Shown one piece after another: positions 1 through 9,159 of a stretch of DNA of 34,215 nt. Positions within the stretch are counted from its first letter, which is position 1, and every line of letters begins with the position of its first letter. Position numbers and translations under genes: made by a program. The DNA lies in the NCBI RefSeq assembly GCF_000281045.1, contig NW_008246164.1, forward strand, positions 52,128 to 86,342. Reading direction: 5' to 3'. Source of the stretch: Saprolegnia diclina VS20. Lineage: Eukaryota > Oomycota > Saprolegniomycetes > Saprolegniales > Saprolegniaceae. Under the pieces are notes generated by a model, which did no database searches, was not told the DNA's origin, and saw nothing but the letters and a program-made list of their open reading frames with translations.

Positions 1-2670
1 CACCAGAACCCGCCGCTATCGAAAGCTCGCCTTTAGAGCCCTTAGAAGCCAAGGACGAGCGCAAGAAGACGAAGAAGGTAAAACCATCCAAGGCCCAGCT
101 CTGGCGCGAGCGCATACGCACCACGTCTGCCGCACCCAACGACCAGCCAATGCAGCAGCCAAACCATTGTGAAGACGCGTCTTTGCCACATTCAATCAAA
201 GCGCCAACACCAGACGCTACGCAGACCTCAGATTCTGCACTGACACCAGATTCTGCACCAGAATCTGCGTCGACAACAAAGGTGAGCCGTCGTCCAGGGT
301 ATTTCATCGAGCTTGCTGCGCAGTCCAAAGTGCGCGGTGATGTCACAACCTACGAAGGCGAGTATGCGTCCAGCGAATGGAGTCGGCCCAAGACGACAAC
401 GCGCGTCGCTGTGCCACTGCCCGCTGCATCGACGCACGCCGCGTCGACGCACGCGACTGCGATGCGGACCGAGTGGCGCGCCGTGATTTGGCCAATGTTT
501 GCAGCACCCACGATAACCCGTGCCAACCTTGACGTGATCCATACGTACTTGAGCCAGCACCGACCGCTGCTGCTGTGGGACGAGCGTGATGACGACAAGT
601 GCAGTATATGGCACCTTGCGGCCATGCGTGGCCATATTCAAGTCAGCACCTCCATGCTGCGTCCATATTGAAACAATATATGGTCGGTAGGTACTCGACT
701 GCCTCCACGCGGTCGCCTCGGACGGCCTCGCGTCACGCGATCGGAAGAAGCAAACACCATTGCACGTTGCGGCGCAGTATGGACACGTGGACACGATCAA
801 ATTTCTCTTGCAGCACGGCGCGGACGCTTTGGCCGTCGACAAGAAGGGCAACACGCCGCTGCACCACGCGTGTCGGTAGGTTCATATGGATAGCGTCCAT
901 AGGCACATCCAAATATGGTAGCGCCTTGTCAATACACGCACTACGCGCGTTGCTCTCCAAGAGCAAGCTTGAAGCGCGCAACAAAAGCCGCGAGACGCCG
1001 TTGCTCGTCGCCATCGTCGCAGCCGTCGCCGCACCGTCGCGGGATAGTGTGGACGTGGTCAGCTGTCTCCTTCACGCCGGCGCCAACGCTTCTGTCCACG
1101 ACCACTCGCTACAAACAGCGTTGTACCTTGCGATGCCGTTCTCAGCACTCGTCGAGATGGTGCTCGTCCACGGCTACACCTCCGATGCGACGCTGCTCTC
1201 GCCGCTGCAGCTCAGCGTCTCCAGCGGGTACGTCGCCAGTCTCTCGCTCGTGCTTCCGATCGCGCCAGCATTTGCTCTGCACCAAACAGACAAGGTCCAT
1301 GGCGACTCGCTTTTGCATCTGGCCGTGCGCTTCGACCACGTTGCTTGCCTCGAGAAGGTCCTCGCAGTCGCCGGAAAGAAGTTGCTCTTGATCGAGAACG
1401 CCCATTTCGTGACACCGGTTGTCCTCGCGGTGCAGCTCGGCCGCAGCGAGTGCCTCCGGTCACTGCTCAAGCATGGCGGGTACCCGAACGAACGCGACCG
1501 GCAGCTGCGGTCGCCGCTCTTGCTTGCACTCATGCGCAACGACTACGCATGCGTCGAAGTGCTCATGGGCTTTGAGTGCGCGGTCGACGTCGCCTGCATC
1601 GACTTTATCAAGGCCCACCACGCGTCCCAGCAGCCACCGCCCTCGACGCTACTGGCTCCGTACACAGTATATGCGTCACATGCGCCGACCGACGGCGTCT
1701 TGTCGACGCTGGATGGCACCCACCACATCCAAGTCCACCAAGCCATTCTCGTCGGTCGGAGTCCCGTGCTGCGAGCGCTTTGGGCGGGCTCGTGGGCGTC
1801 GTCCGGTGTCGCCTCGTACAGCGTCTGCGCGCCATGTCACGTGCTTGACCTCTTTGTGAGCCTCGTGTACGCGCCAAACGTGGCGGCGCTGCAGGCCACG
1901 TCGGCAGAGGCGCTATGGGAGCTGCTCTTCCTCGCCAACGAGCTTCTCGTGCGACCACTCGAGGCGCTATGCGTGTGGAGCCTGGTTCATTGGCACGAGT
2001 GGTCTCTGGACGACGCGTGGGATCCGCTGCGCGGCGCTTTGCTGACGACGATCCCCGACAAGACTGCGACCGAGATGCAAGGTATGGACGCACACATCCA
2101 CGTTATATTCAATACTAGTGTGTAGCGCTCCAAGAAGCCTGGCGCGCTGCCGATATGGGCGACTTGCTAGCGAGCGCGTGGCTCTCGGATGTCAATGTGG
2201 TCGACTGTGACGGCGGGAGCCTTCGATGCCACCGCGCGGTGCTGGCGGCGCAGTCGACGCACCTGCAACGTCATTTTGAGACGCAGGACCAGCTGACGCT
2301 GGCGTGCAGAATGGAGATAGTGCACGATGCCATCTCGTACCTGTATACGCGACGCTGGCGCCAGGTACAAAGAACACGAAAAATTGACAGGAAGTTAGCT
2401 CTGGCGACATAGGCCTCGACGGTCGACGAGCTCTTGGAGCTTCTCACGTGCAGCATCCGACTGGCAACGTGGGATCTCACCCGCCGATGCGAGGCCGAGC
2501 TCATGCACAAACTGGCGCCGGCGCAGGCCGAGGCCGTGTACGCGACCGCGTGCGCGTTTAGCGAGCAAGTGCCTAACCTCAAGACGGCGTGTCGCATCGT
2601 GCTGCTCGAATCGCTTGTCGCGTCGCCCGTGGACCGGAAAGAGCTCATTCTTTCGTGCCTCCTTCCGTAA
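1..2670 (+). CDS. Ankyrin-repeat protein with two BTB domains (5' partial)
   Basis: The reading frame is open from base 3, so the gene starts outside the window. Exons are 3-641, 691-875, 922-2081, 2126-2364 and 2413-2670, with GT-AG introns of 49, 46, 44 and 48 nt. The joined exons give 2481 nt, exactly 827 codons, ending in TAA. Each junction restores domain continuity: ankyrin repeats run across the first two introns (for example KKQTPLHVAAQYGHVDTIK, then GNTPLHHACR) and a BTB fold crosses the last one. Counting from the window edge, a Lys- and Ser/Thr-rich N-terminal part covers about 1-190, ankyrin repeats about 195-500, a first BTB about 530-640 and a second BTB from about 683 to the end. 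Ankyrin-BTB proteins are commonly substrate adaptors for CUL3 ubiquitin ligases; that role here is inferred from family only. Domain order and exon structure are seen directly. Confidence 0.85.
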
Positions 2671-3095
2671 CACAAGTTTTTTGTTTATTCCTTGTTGACA
2701 GCTCTTATCTATCTATCGATCAAATCACTCTAAAATTAGATATAGTACAAAAGTGTACTTAACACATTCGACGTACGGTAGCTGATGCGAACGGTCCAAA
2801 AGGGCTATTGAACCAGGGGCTTCCTTCTTCCTCTTCTTGAAGTTTGGTGGTGTGGACATGAGTACTTATTGATCAGAAGTTTGGGTTAAGACTCGCGTCC
2901 TGATGGCTTATTGCCTCTTGCCGTATTGACGTCTTCGAGCTGTGGCGGGTAGTTTCAAATGTTTACCCTAAACCCAGCCCTGCCCTAAACCTATCCCGTG
3001 CAAGACCCAAATCGAGTGAAGTGAGCGAAGCAAATACTGTCGTTTCCGGATTACCCACGGTCATCCGGATACGCTGGCCAATTTGCAGTTTGGGC
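2671..3095. other. Intergenic, with upstream region of coiled-coil copy 1
   Basis: AT-richer, no supported gene. Two plant/oomycete-type telomere heptamers (CCCTAAA) lie at 2966-2972 and 2983-2989. Just before the next gene are the palindrome ATCCGGAT (3063-3070) and a CCAAT box (3078-3082), 26 and about 14 bases from its ATG. Confidence 0.6.
3063..3070. promoter_or_regulatory. ATCCGGAT palindrome upstream of copy 1
   Basis: Perfect 8-bp palindrome ending 25 bases before the ATG at 3096, followed by ACG and then a CCAAT box. The 11-mer ATCCGGATACG also occurs upstream of copy 5, read on that gene's strand. A regulatory role is an inference from this recurrence. Confidence 0.35.
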
Positions 3096-3674
3096 ATGGA
3101 CGCGCTAGAGACCGCGGTGGCGTTGATGGTGCGAAAGCCGAACGTGCCCCGAAGTATGGTGGCCTTGGCCATCCTGGGCCTTCAGGCGAGAAACGACTAC
3201 GAAGCGGAAGGCGAGAGCCTTCGCAGAGAGCGCAAGAATGCGAAAGCTGCCGGCTACCGCGCCGAGTCGCGGGCGACGGCCATGGCCAAGACGCTGGCGG
3301 CGCTGCAAGCCGACTTTGACGCGTCGGCGCACGGAGCTCTCAAGGGCGAGATGGAGCTCGTCGCAAATGAGCGTGACGCTCTCAAACGGCGTGCCGATGT
3401 GCTTGAGGCCGAGGTGCAGCAGCTGACAGGCCAGGCCGACGCAATGCGGCGAGAGTATACAGCTCGCCTCGAAAGCGTGTACAGCGCGATCAATGGACCT
3501 TTTCCCAAGAAAGCGCGGCAAGAGGCTTCGTCAACAGGTGCCGGGCGACCAGCGAGTAGCGCAGTGCAGCTTCAAGACGGGCCCAATGCCGACGCTGCGT
3601 CCTCGCGCAATACGTCTGCTAGTCTATCGACTAAGCGGCCAGAACCCATTACAGAGCCACCTTCGGCAGTGTAA
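3096..3674 (+). CDS. Coiled-coil cluster protein, copy 1
   Basis: Single exon, 192 residues, starting at the first in-frame ATG (3096); the frame is open further upstream but has no other ATG there. I recognise no named domain. It shares the architecture of five neighbours: a short mildly hydrophobic N-terminus, a long alpha-helical coiled coil rich in Ala, Glu and Arg, a central signature (VANERDALKRRADVLEAEV, then REYTARLESV), a basic patch (FPKKARQ) and a Ser/Ala/Pro-rich tail. It is among the most divergent of the six: the residues before the ERD motif differ and the basic box is KKARQ rather than AKRLRP. Probably intracellular, since no signal peptide or membrane segment is evident. Function unknown; a dimeric coiled-coil protein with a possible nuclear localisation signal is an inference. 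Confidence 0.7.
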   Translation: MDALETAVALMVRKPNVPRSMVALAILGLQARNDYEAEGESLRRERKNAKAAGYRAESRATAMAKTLAALQADFDASAHGALKGEMELVANERDALKRRADVLEAEVQQLTGQADAMRREYTARLESVYSAINGPFPKKARQEASSTGAGRPASSAVQLQDGPNADAASSRNTSASLSTKRPEPITEPPSAV

Positions 3675-4268
3675 CTCATTGAACATTGCTTTTTCGTACT
3701 TGCTTTTTGGGTGAAAGTGTTTTGTTGAATTTACGAGTGAATGGCGTCCTCTTCACCTCGAAAAAATAATTGGTGCGCGTCCCTCGGGAGTGTGGATGAA
3801 AATATTTAATAAAAGTAGCGGCTTTGGATGAGCTCTAGTTGGGTGGTAGCGCGCCTCCTCTTTTGCCCCACGACCCACTTATGAGCCAAGACAAACATCA
3901 TTCATGCTTCAAGATCGTTCTTGTGGGCGGGAACTAAAAATTAGAAAATTGTCCAATCGCACGCGGTAACGTTGGGTATTTCGGCCAATCATTTTCACCA
4001 AAGGGTTCCTAATCGCGTATCACCCGCGCGGTGAACGAAAGTGCGCTATCCAGCACGACGATTCGGTTCAACGCGAACTCGCTACAGTATTCATCGTAAT
4101 AGTTCTGAATATTTGTCGTCGGAGTGTGTGATTTCCACGAGAAATCTGCCACGTCCAAGGAATGCATGTCTTCTTACGGATATCCATGGCACATACGGAT
4201 AGCTCATACGGATAACCCCGAACCTCATCATCACATTGCCGTCAGCTCTGTTGCCGTCACGGTTGAGC
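3675..4268. other. Intergenic, upstream region of coiled-coil copy 2
   Basis: No supported gene. CCAATC boxes lie at 3953-3958 and 3985-3990. Closer to the next gene there are three copies of TACGGATA at about 4175, 4194 and 4207, a half-site-like relative of the ATCCGGAT palindrome seen near other cluster members. Confidence 0.5.
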
Positions 4269-4919
4269 ATGCACGACTACTTCGACGAGTACCTCGTGGA
4301 GCAGCAAGCGCACAACGCGCTGCGCAACACCTTGATCGTGTTCGCCGCAAAAGTGACGGAGATGGAAGGCGAGCACGAAGAATAGGTCGAGCGGCTCGAA
4401 ACGGAGCTCCAAGCAGCGATCGAGTCCCGCGACCGCAACCGCGCCCGAGCGGCGACCGCAAAGAAGGAGGTCGAGGCGTTGAAAGCTACAGCAGCCAAAG
4501 GCTACGCGTCGACGTCTCTGAAGCGCGAGCTGGACGCTGTTACGAAAGAGCGGAACGACCTCAAGCTGCGCGTCCAAGCGCTCGAAGCCTCGCTCCACCA
4601 GTCCACGAGCGACATCGTGGATGTTCGCCAGCATTACATAGGCCGACTGGAAGCCATGCGCCAGCTACTTCCTGCCGACCAGCAAGCCGCCAACGCCACA
4701 CCCGTCCGGTGGGTGCGGTCCATCACCAACAACCTAATTGCCCCGCGAGCCGCACCCGCAAGCCAGAGCACAGCGCCAGCCCCAGCTCGCCAGGGCACAG
4801 CGCCAGCCCCAGCTCACCAAGGCACCGCGCAACGCCTTGCTCTGCGCACGTCACGTGAAGAGGCTGCCCCACGGCCAGCCAAGCGGCGACTCGTAGTCTC
4901 CGACCCGCCCGCCCTTTAA
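4269..4919 (+). pseudogene. Coiled-coil cluster protein, copy 2, with in-frame stop
   Basis: A family-like frame runs from ATG 4269 to TAA 4919, 217 codons, but codon 39 (4383-4385) is TAG, inside the Glu-rich stretch where copies 4 and 6 have an unbroken helix. Downstream the family signature is intact: SLKRELDAVTKERNDLKLRV, then LEASL, a QHYIGRLEAMR segment and a C-terminal AKRRL basic box. The tail carries a 27-bp tandem repeat giving APAPARQGT-type units. No GT-AG intron of plausible size removes the stop: the nearest upstream GT would give only 33 nt and would delete conserved helix. Alternatives are a one-base sequencing error, a downstream start giving a shorter protein (no good ATG is near), or readthrough. 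I favour a recently disabled copy. Confidence 0.6.
4768..4821 (+). repeat. 27-bp tandem repeat in the tail of copy 2
   Basis: Two 27-bp units (4768-4794 and 4795-4821) differ at two positions, followed by a short partial third. They encode a Pro/Ala/Gln-rich nine-residue unit in the variable C-terminal tail. Confidence 0.75.
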
Positions 4920-5527
4920 CATCCAGGCGTTCGGGGCGACGATGTACCGCATGCGAGTCGATGCTTTGCCCTAGCAAAAGGCTGAATTCAACGCATTTGT
5001 ATAAATTTTTGTAAACTGCATTTTGGATTTTGGCCAATACCTTGTTGGCTACAGACTGTTGCAAATTAGGTGTTGGACGTCGTTCTATCGATCTCGCTAC
5101 AAATACAAATGACAAACGACTGCCACTTCTTTTCGCAAAGGTCCATTCAACTCCACAAGCATGAGCTATGGGCCATTTTCCGTAGTTGAAAGAGAGCATG
5201 TCTTTGGTTGCACTCTGATGCTCTCGGAGATTAACATGGGCATTTTCGGTAGCCGTCCTTGCACGCGTACACGATACAGACATGCGTCTAGTGGCCACCT
5301 TGCTCAACCGGAAGGTTTGAGGACACTGTGTGCATCTCTTGCGACTGAGCCAAGACGGTGCCATGCATGGCATTGGGAACATGGAGCCTTTGATTGTCCA
5401 ATCGGCTTCGCCAATCGTATTCGTTTCAGCCAATCCAATCAACGTATATCCGGATGATCCCAGATGCGACGACCGGATAGAGGTGGCAGAGACATCATCG
5501 CAAACTGAGTCAAGACATCCGGGCAGC
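4920..5527. other. Intergenic, upstream region of coiled-coil copy 3
   Basis: No supported gene. The frame of copy 3 is open upstream to 5330 with an ATG at 5363, but that ATG lies before the CCAATC cluster and the ATCCGGAT site, which argues for the start at 5528. An open minus-strand frame (to 5673) crosses the region and is judged accidental. Confidence 0.5.
5398..5455. promoter_or_regulatory. CCAATC cluster and ATCCGGAT palindrome upstream of copy 3
   Basis: CCAATC occurs four times in 43 bases (5398, 5411, 5430 and 5435), followed by ATCCGGAT at 5448-5455, 73 bases before the ATG at 5528. CCAAT boxes are NF-Y-type binding sites in eukaryotes; the assignment here rests on motif density and recurrence upstream of sister genes. 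Confidence 0.45.
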
Positions 5528-6100
5528 ATGGACGGCATGCTCAACGCGTTGAGCACAATGGCCGAGAGCTTGGAGGCGACGGCGGCCATCAACGAAGAAG
5601 AGATCGAAGAGGCGCTGCAGAAGAAGCAGGATGCAGTCGTCAAGTGCAAGAAGGCCAAGGCTGCCCGGGACAAGGCCCTCGCCGCGAGCGTTCAATGCTC
5701 GGAGCGGGCCGCATCCGTACAGAGCGCGCTCGGCGCCGCGACCAAGGCCATTGCCGACCTACGCGCAAGCATCAACACGCCCACGCATGCGTCCAGGAAG
5801 CGCGAGTTGGACCGCATCACCAAAGAGCGCGACGACGCTGCGCAGCGGGTCCGCGACCTCGAGGCCGCGCTGCACGAGAAGAGCCAAGAGGCGATCGCGA
5901 TCAAGAACCAGTACGAGCACCGTTTGACGCTTGTACGCATGGCGACGAGCGGCGTCGGTGTCCTGCCGCCGGCAGCTGCGCCACAGCCATCCCCCGTAGC
6001 CGCCGAGACGGAGACCCCGGCCGCCAAGCGCTTCCGGCCAGCGCCAGCGCCCACCAGCGCGGGCTCATCCCCGCGTCCATCTCGCATCCATACACTGTAG
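5528..6100 (+). CDS. Coiled-coil cluster protein, copy 3
   Basis: Single exon, 190 residues, start chosen at ATG 5528 because family-like sequence begins there and the likely promoter motifs lie just upstream; an in-frame ATG at 5363 would add 55 residues. The N-terminus (MDGMLNALSTMAESLEATA) leads into a Glu/Lys-rich helix. Next comes AIADLRASINTP, the shared signature (RKRELDRITKERDDAAQRV, LEAALHEK, NQYEHRLTLVR) and a C-terminal basic box AAKRFRPAPAP. It is a good representative of the family consensus and closest in style to copies 4 and 6. No signal peptide, membrane segment or known catalytic motif is seen. Function unknown. Coiled-coil oligomerisation and nuclear targeting by the KR-rich box are inferences. 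Confidence 0.75.
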   Translation: MDGMLNALSTMAESLEATAAINEEEIEEALQKKQDAVVKCKKAKAARDKALAASVQCSERAASVQSALGAATKAIADLRASINTPTHASRKRELDRITKERDDAAQRVRDLEAALHEKSQEAIAIKNQYEHRLTLVRMATSGVGVLPPAAAPQPSPVAAETETPAAKRFRPAPAPTSAGSSPRPSRIHTL

Positions 6101-6467
6101 ATCCAAGGCGCTTGCTATTGTTAATCAATATATGTGTGTTTTGTTTCGACACATATTGCGCACGTCGTGCGGACTAAGATCAGATAGTTTGCTCTGTAGG
6201 ACGCAAAAAGCTTTCGTAGCTTTACGTTTTATAAATGGCACACGTCGGTGAACGGTGCAACGGCTGTTGCCAGCGACGCCGCGTGATCAAAGAGGCTTGC
6301 GACGGTGGGCAGATTCGGTGGTGGTTTCCGCGCTGCAACACAAACAACGCAGCGAGGGGCTAGCCATCTCCCAGGAAGCAGGCAGTTGTATTGGGTGACG
6401 CCACGAAGGCAGATTGTGAGCTGAGACTCTCCAGCGATACACGCTTGCATCGGCAAGGCATGGCTTG
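6101..6467. other. Intergenic, with a short Cys-rich open frame
   Basis: No confident gene. An ATG at 6235 opens a 42-codon plus-strand frame ending at TAG 6363 whose product is Cys/Arg-rich (RCNGCCQRRRVIKEACDGG, then WWFPRCN). Cysteine spacing hints at a zinc-binding remnant, but it is too short to assign. Confidence 0.3.
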
Positions 6468-6578
6468 ACCAAACCAGACACAACATTTACTAGTATGTCT
6501 TTGCTACTTTCAAGACCTAGAGAAGCTAGGTCTTGAAAGTAGCAAATACATACTAGTAAATGTTGTGTCTGGTTTGGT
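6468..6578. repeat. Near-perfect 111-bp hairpin (inverted repeat)
   Basis: Two 53-bp arms (6468-6520 and 6526-6578) are reverse complements at 52 of 53 positions; the only mismatch is C against A near the middle. They are separated by a 5-base loop (AGAAG). The outer ends read ACCAAACC / GGTTTGGT, with no flanking target-site duplication that I can see and no coding frame across it. It could be a foldback element, a small-RNA precursor, a cruciform-forming site, a palindromic duplication or an assembly artefact. Confidence 0.95.
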
Positions 6579-7100
6579 AGAAGTACTACTAAAGTCGACT
6601 ACATGATCAACTGTAGACGGCGCAAAGCAGCGAGTTAGTGTCGACGTATGAGGAGCTGTAGTCGGCCTCGCTTGCGTCTTCCAAGAGCCACTCCGACTGG
6701 ACAGACGCGATGTTGCGACGGTCATGGTCCAGGACACGCTCGCATTTGGTCATGGCATTTGGTGGTGTATTCATACTACGTTTTGAGTTCACCAGCATGC
6801 ACTGGATCAATGCAATACAATACTGCGATACGAGCTGAGAGATAAATGGCAGTGCCGATTCTCGTGGAGTCGTATTTGGTATTTTGGAGAGCTGAGATTT
6901 TTGCAATCGTCAAGCGACAAGGTGATTCTAGCTCGACTTGGTGGGCGGGGACAACATTCGAGACAAGGGCACACCAGGCGCCGATAGACGGTCACGCACG
7001 TCGCCACGTCCAGGGCCAATGGCTCCTGCAGTGAGCCACGAGCATTGCCGCCGTTCATCTCAGTGATAGCTGCATCGTACTGCGAGGTTGAATAAATATA
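6579..7100. other. Intergenic, possible decayed minus-strand exons
   Basis: Two minus-strand open frames overlap here: one from ATG 7058 (product with RLVCPCLECCPRPPSRA) and one ending at 6607 (product with VQSEWLLEDASEADYSS). They are in different frames and I could not join them with a convincing intron. They may be remnants of one small gene, or chance. Confidence 0.2.
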
Positions 7101-7658
7101 TCAAAAATCATTTACAGCGACTGAAGTTCGGCCAATTTGCGAGATGGGCACTGCATTGGTCGAGGCCGGCGCCGGCCGTAGTCGCTTGGCCTGTCGAGGC
7201 GCGCCGGGACTCGGGTCGTTCATACGCCGTTGCGCGCTTCCAACGACGGAGCGCACGACGCCCAAGCGCTGCTCGTACTCGATCGTCATGTCGTCGATCT
7301 CGCGATTCTTGTCGCGAAGGGCTACTTCCAGCTGCTCAGCGCGCTGCAAAAGGTCGTCGCGCTCCTTCAAAACCCGGTCGCAATCAAGCTGGTATGCCTC
7401 CGGCGTCTGGATTTCAGCTTGAAGTTCCTGGATGGCTCGGATTGCAGCGTCCAGCGTCCCGGACGTGAGCCGAGCGACGGCGTGGTCGCGGGTTGCCAGC
7501 GCTTCTCTGTGGACGCGCTCTGCTTGCTTGCGCTTCAAGTCCACGTGGGCCTTCTCCTGCCTGATCTGCTCCATCTCTTCCTCGTGGTCGCTCTCGCCGA
7601 TGACATAGGCCGCGGCGGCGGCCACTGCGGCGATGATGACCATGTCCTCGTCGTCCAT
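7101..7658 (-). CDS. Coiled-coil cluster protein, copy 4
   Basis: Single exon on the minus strand, 185 residues, ATG at 7658 (the frame extends to 7844 but the extension is not family-like). An Ala-rich start (MDDEDMVIIAAVAAAAA) is followed by an acidic helix (DHEEEMEQIRQEKAHVDLK), then AIQELQAEIQTP, the signature DRVLKERDDLLQRAEQLEVA, YEQRLGVVRS and the basic box AKRLRPAPAST. The hydrophobic N-terminal run is short and preceded by acidic residues, so it is not a typical signal peptide; it may be part of the helix. CCAAT-type boxes (GATTGG at 7686-7691 and ATTGG near 7719 on the plus strand) lie upstream. It is very similar in plan to copy 6. Function unknown. Confidence 0.75.
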   Translation of the reverse strand: MDDEDMVIIAAVAAAAAYVIGESDHEEEMEQIRQEKAHVDLKRKQAERVHREALATRDHAVARLTSGTLDAAIRAIQELQAEIQTPEAYQLDCDRVLKERDDLLQRAEQLEVALRDKNREIDDMTIEYEQRLGVVRSVVGSAQRRMNDPSPGAPRQAKRLRPAPASTNAVPISQIGRTSVAVNDF

Positions 7659-8130
7659 ATTGCGTTGTCCGGTTACTTGACTAATGATTGGCTCGTGAAA
7701 AAGACACAGAGCGTTTCTATTGGCGAAAATACAACCGAATACGTCGTTTGGATTTGGCAAAAAGAGTGTTTTTTGCGGCCTGTCGTGGCACGCCCTCCGC
7801 GTAGCACAGGGTCTGCGGTCGCTCGTCCAGCAAGCGTAGTCCACGAGAATTGGCGTCGATGGACGAGCTTTGAGCGCGCGAGGATGATCGTCGCATTGAA
7901 CGCTGAAGGATGTGGGAGCCGATCCCTATTTTGTTTCGACGTCCTGGCATTGCGCATTCTCAATTGCAAATATGGTGACCAACCTCAATTTGGTATGCAT
8001 TGAGTTGAGCAAAGGTCCGTCTCGCATTTCAACGCAAATGACCTCTTGCGACTACAGCGAGTATCAAGGTGGTGGGGCCAGTCGTTTGCTATGCTAGCCC
8101 ACAAGCTATGAACTTGTCTAGCAACGTGTA
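7659..8130. other. Intergenic between copies 4 and 5
   Basis: Upstream region of copy 4 and 3' flank of copy 5, both minus strand. Apart from the CCAAT-type boxes I see no gene, RNA or repeat. Confidence 0.5.
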
Positions 8131-8745
8131 TTAGACATTAACTGTCGAGTTGGGAACGATGCGACAACGCTTTAACGGCCGGCGGTGCTCTTCGTCGTCG
8201 ATCGATGATGCGCCATCATCGTCGCTCACGCGCGACGGCACGATCTCAGCACGTTCTTCTTCTGCACCCTCGGTAGACGAGGGCTCAGGTGCGTCTCGTC
8301 GCGGCGGCGTATCGCTGGTTGACGGCGGCGCACTTGCTCCACGCAATGCCGCGCGCACAGCCTCCAGGCGTGGCTCGTACTTCCTACGCACGGCTGCGAT
8401 CTCCATTGTCATTGCGAGCTTCTTGGCTTCCAGCGCAGCGATGCGCGCATGCAGGTCGTCGCCCTCCGTCGTGATGCGCGCTAGTTCTCGCTGGCGAGAG
8501 GCATATCGCGACTCTGTAAACTCGGCGCGCAGCGTCTCAAGCGCGTGCTTGGCCTGGCGCGCACGTGCCAAGCTCTCGTCGCGCGCAGCCACGGCGTCAT
8601 CGCGCTCGTCTCGCGCATCGTCGCGCTCGTCCTTCATGCGATCGACGGCCATCGCGACAAGAAGGTGGCTGCTTTGGTAATGCGGCCTCAGGACAGCGAG
8701 GAGCATGAGCCCGGTCGCGTCCAACGACAAGTCGTCGCCCGCCAT
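8131..8745 (-). CDS. Coiled-coil cluster protein, copy 5
   Basis: Single exon on the minus strand, 204 residues, ATG at 8745 (the six codons before it contain no ATG). The N-terminus has a Leu-rich stretch (TGLMLLAVLRPHY), then a charged repeat (KDERDDARDERDDAV), ALETLRAEF, the shared signature (RQRELARITTEGDDLHARI, ALEAK, RRKYEPRLEAVRAALRG) and a long Ser/Asp/Glu-rich tail that ends with a basic box PLKRCRIVPN. It differs from its sisters in the acidic tail and in GDD replacing the usual ERD/ERN. It is divergently arranged with copy 6 across 414 bp. No catalytic domain is recognised. Function unknown. Confidence 0.75.
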   Translation of the reverse strand: MAGDDLSLDATGLMLLAVLRPHYQSSHLLVAMAVDRMKDERDDARDERDDAVAARDESLARARQAKHALETLRAEFTESRYASRQRELARITTEGDDLHARIAALEAKKLAMTMEIAAVRRKYEPRLEAVRAALRGASAPPSTSDTPPRRDAPEPSSTEGAEEERAEIVPSRVSDDDGASSIDDEEHRRPLKRCRIVPNSTVNV

Positions 8746-9159
8746 GGCCGCTTCAATGGCCAAATCTCCGAATGCCGATCGTCGTATCCGGATAGTACAG
8801 GCATCAACCGCCTATGCTGGCTCGACAAGCTCTCGGCGGCTTTGGCGTTGCTTCCCGTGTGAAGTTAGAAGACCGCTCGTTTCCTTTGTTCCGTGCTCGT
8901 CGAAGCAAAGGTAGATCGCAATTGCATGCGCTCGATAGTCTCGCCTTGGCACCACCCGTTCAGCGTGCGTAGGACTTGGCAAGCAGCTTTTATGCTGGCA
9001 GTATCGACGCCGCGTAAGGCGTATTCGTAGGAACGTTGACTTGCTCTCTTGCCTACGCTGCACTGCAAGCTTCTTGCCGGGCATACCGCAGCAAGCTATG
9101 GACGAACTGTGCTCTTGGCGTGCCACGCGGGAAAGGGTCGATTCATTCGTCCAATCAAA
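8746..9159. promoter_or_regulatory. Shared upstream region between divergent copies 5 and 6
   Basis: This 414-bp gap separates the start of copy 5 (-) from that of copy 6 (+) and may serve both. It contains ATCCGGAT at 8786-8793, 41 bases from the copy 5 ATG, and CCAATC at 9151-9156 directly before the copy 6 ATG. A bidirectional promoter is an inference from gene orientation. Confidence 0.4.

Noticed and set aside
4124-4858. 244-codon plus-strand ORF overlapping copy 2
   Set aside because: Arg/His/Pro-rich product in a frame shifted from the family frame. The family signature is in the other frame, even though that one carries a stop.
4723-5673. 316-codon minus-strand ORF across copies 2 and 3
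   Set aside because: It spans the 3' end of copy 2, the intergenic gap and the 5' end of copy 3 in antisense. There is no domain, and the start lies inside the conserved coiled coil of copy 3.
6468-6578. Rho-independent-type terminator or tRNA
   Set aside because: The arms are far too long and AT-mixed for a terminator, no T-run follows, and no tRNA box A or B is present. This is eukaryotic sequence.
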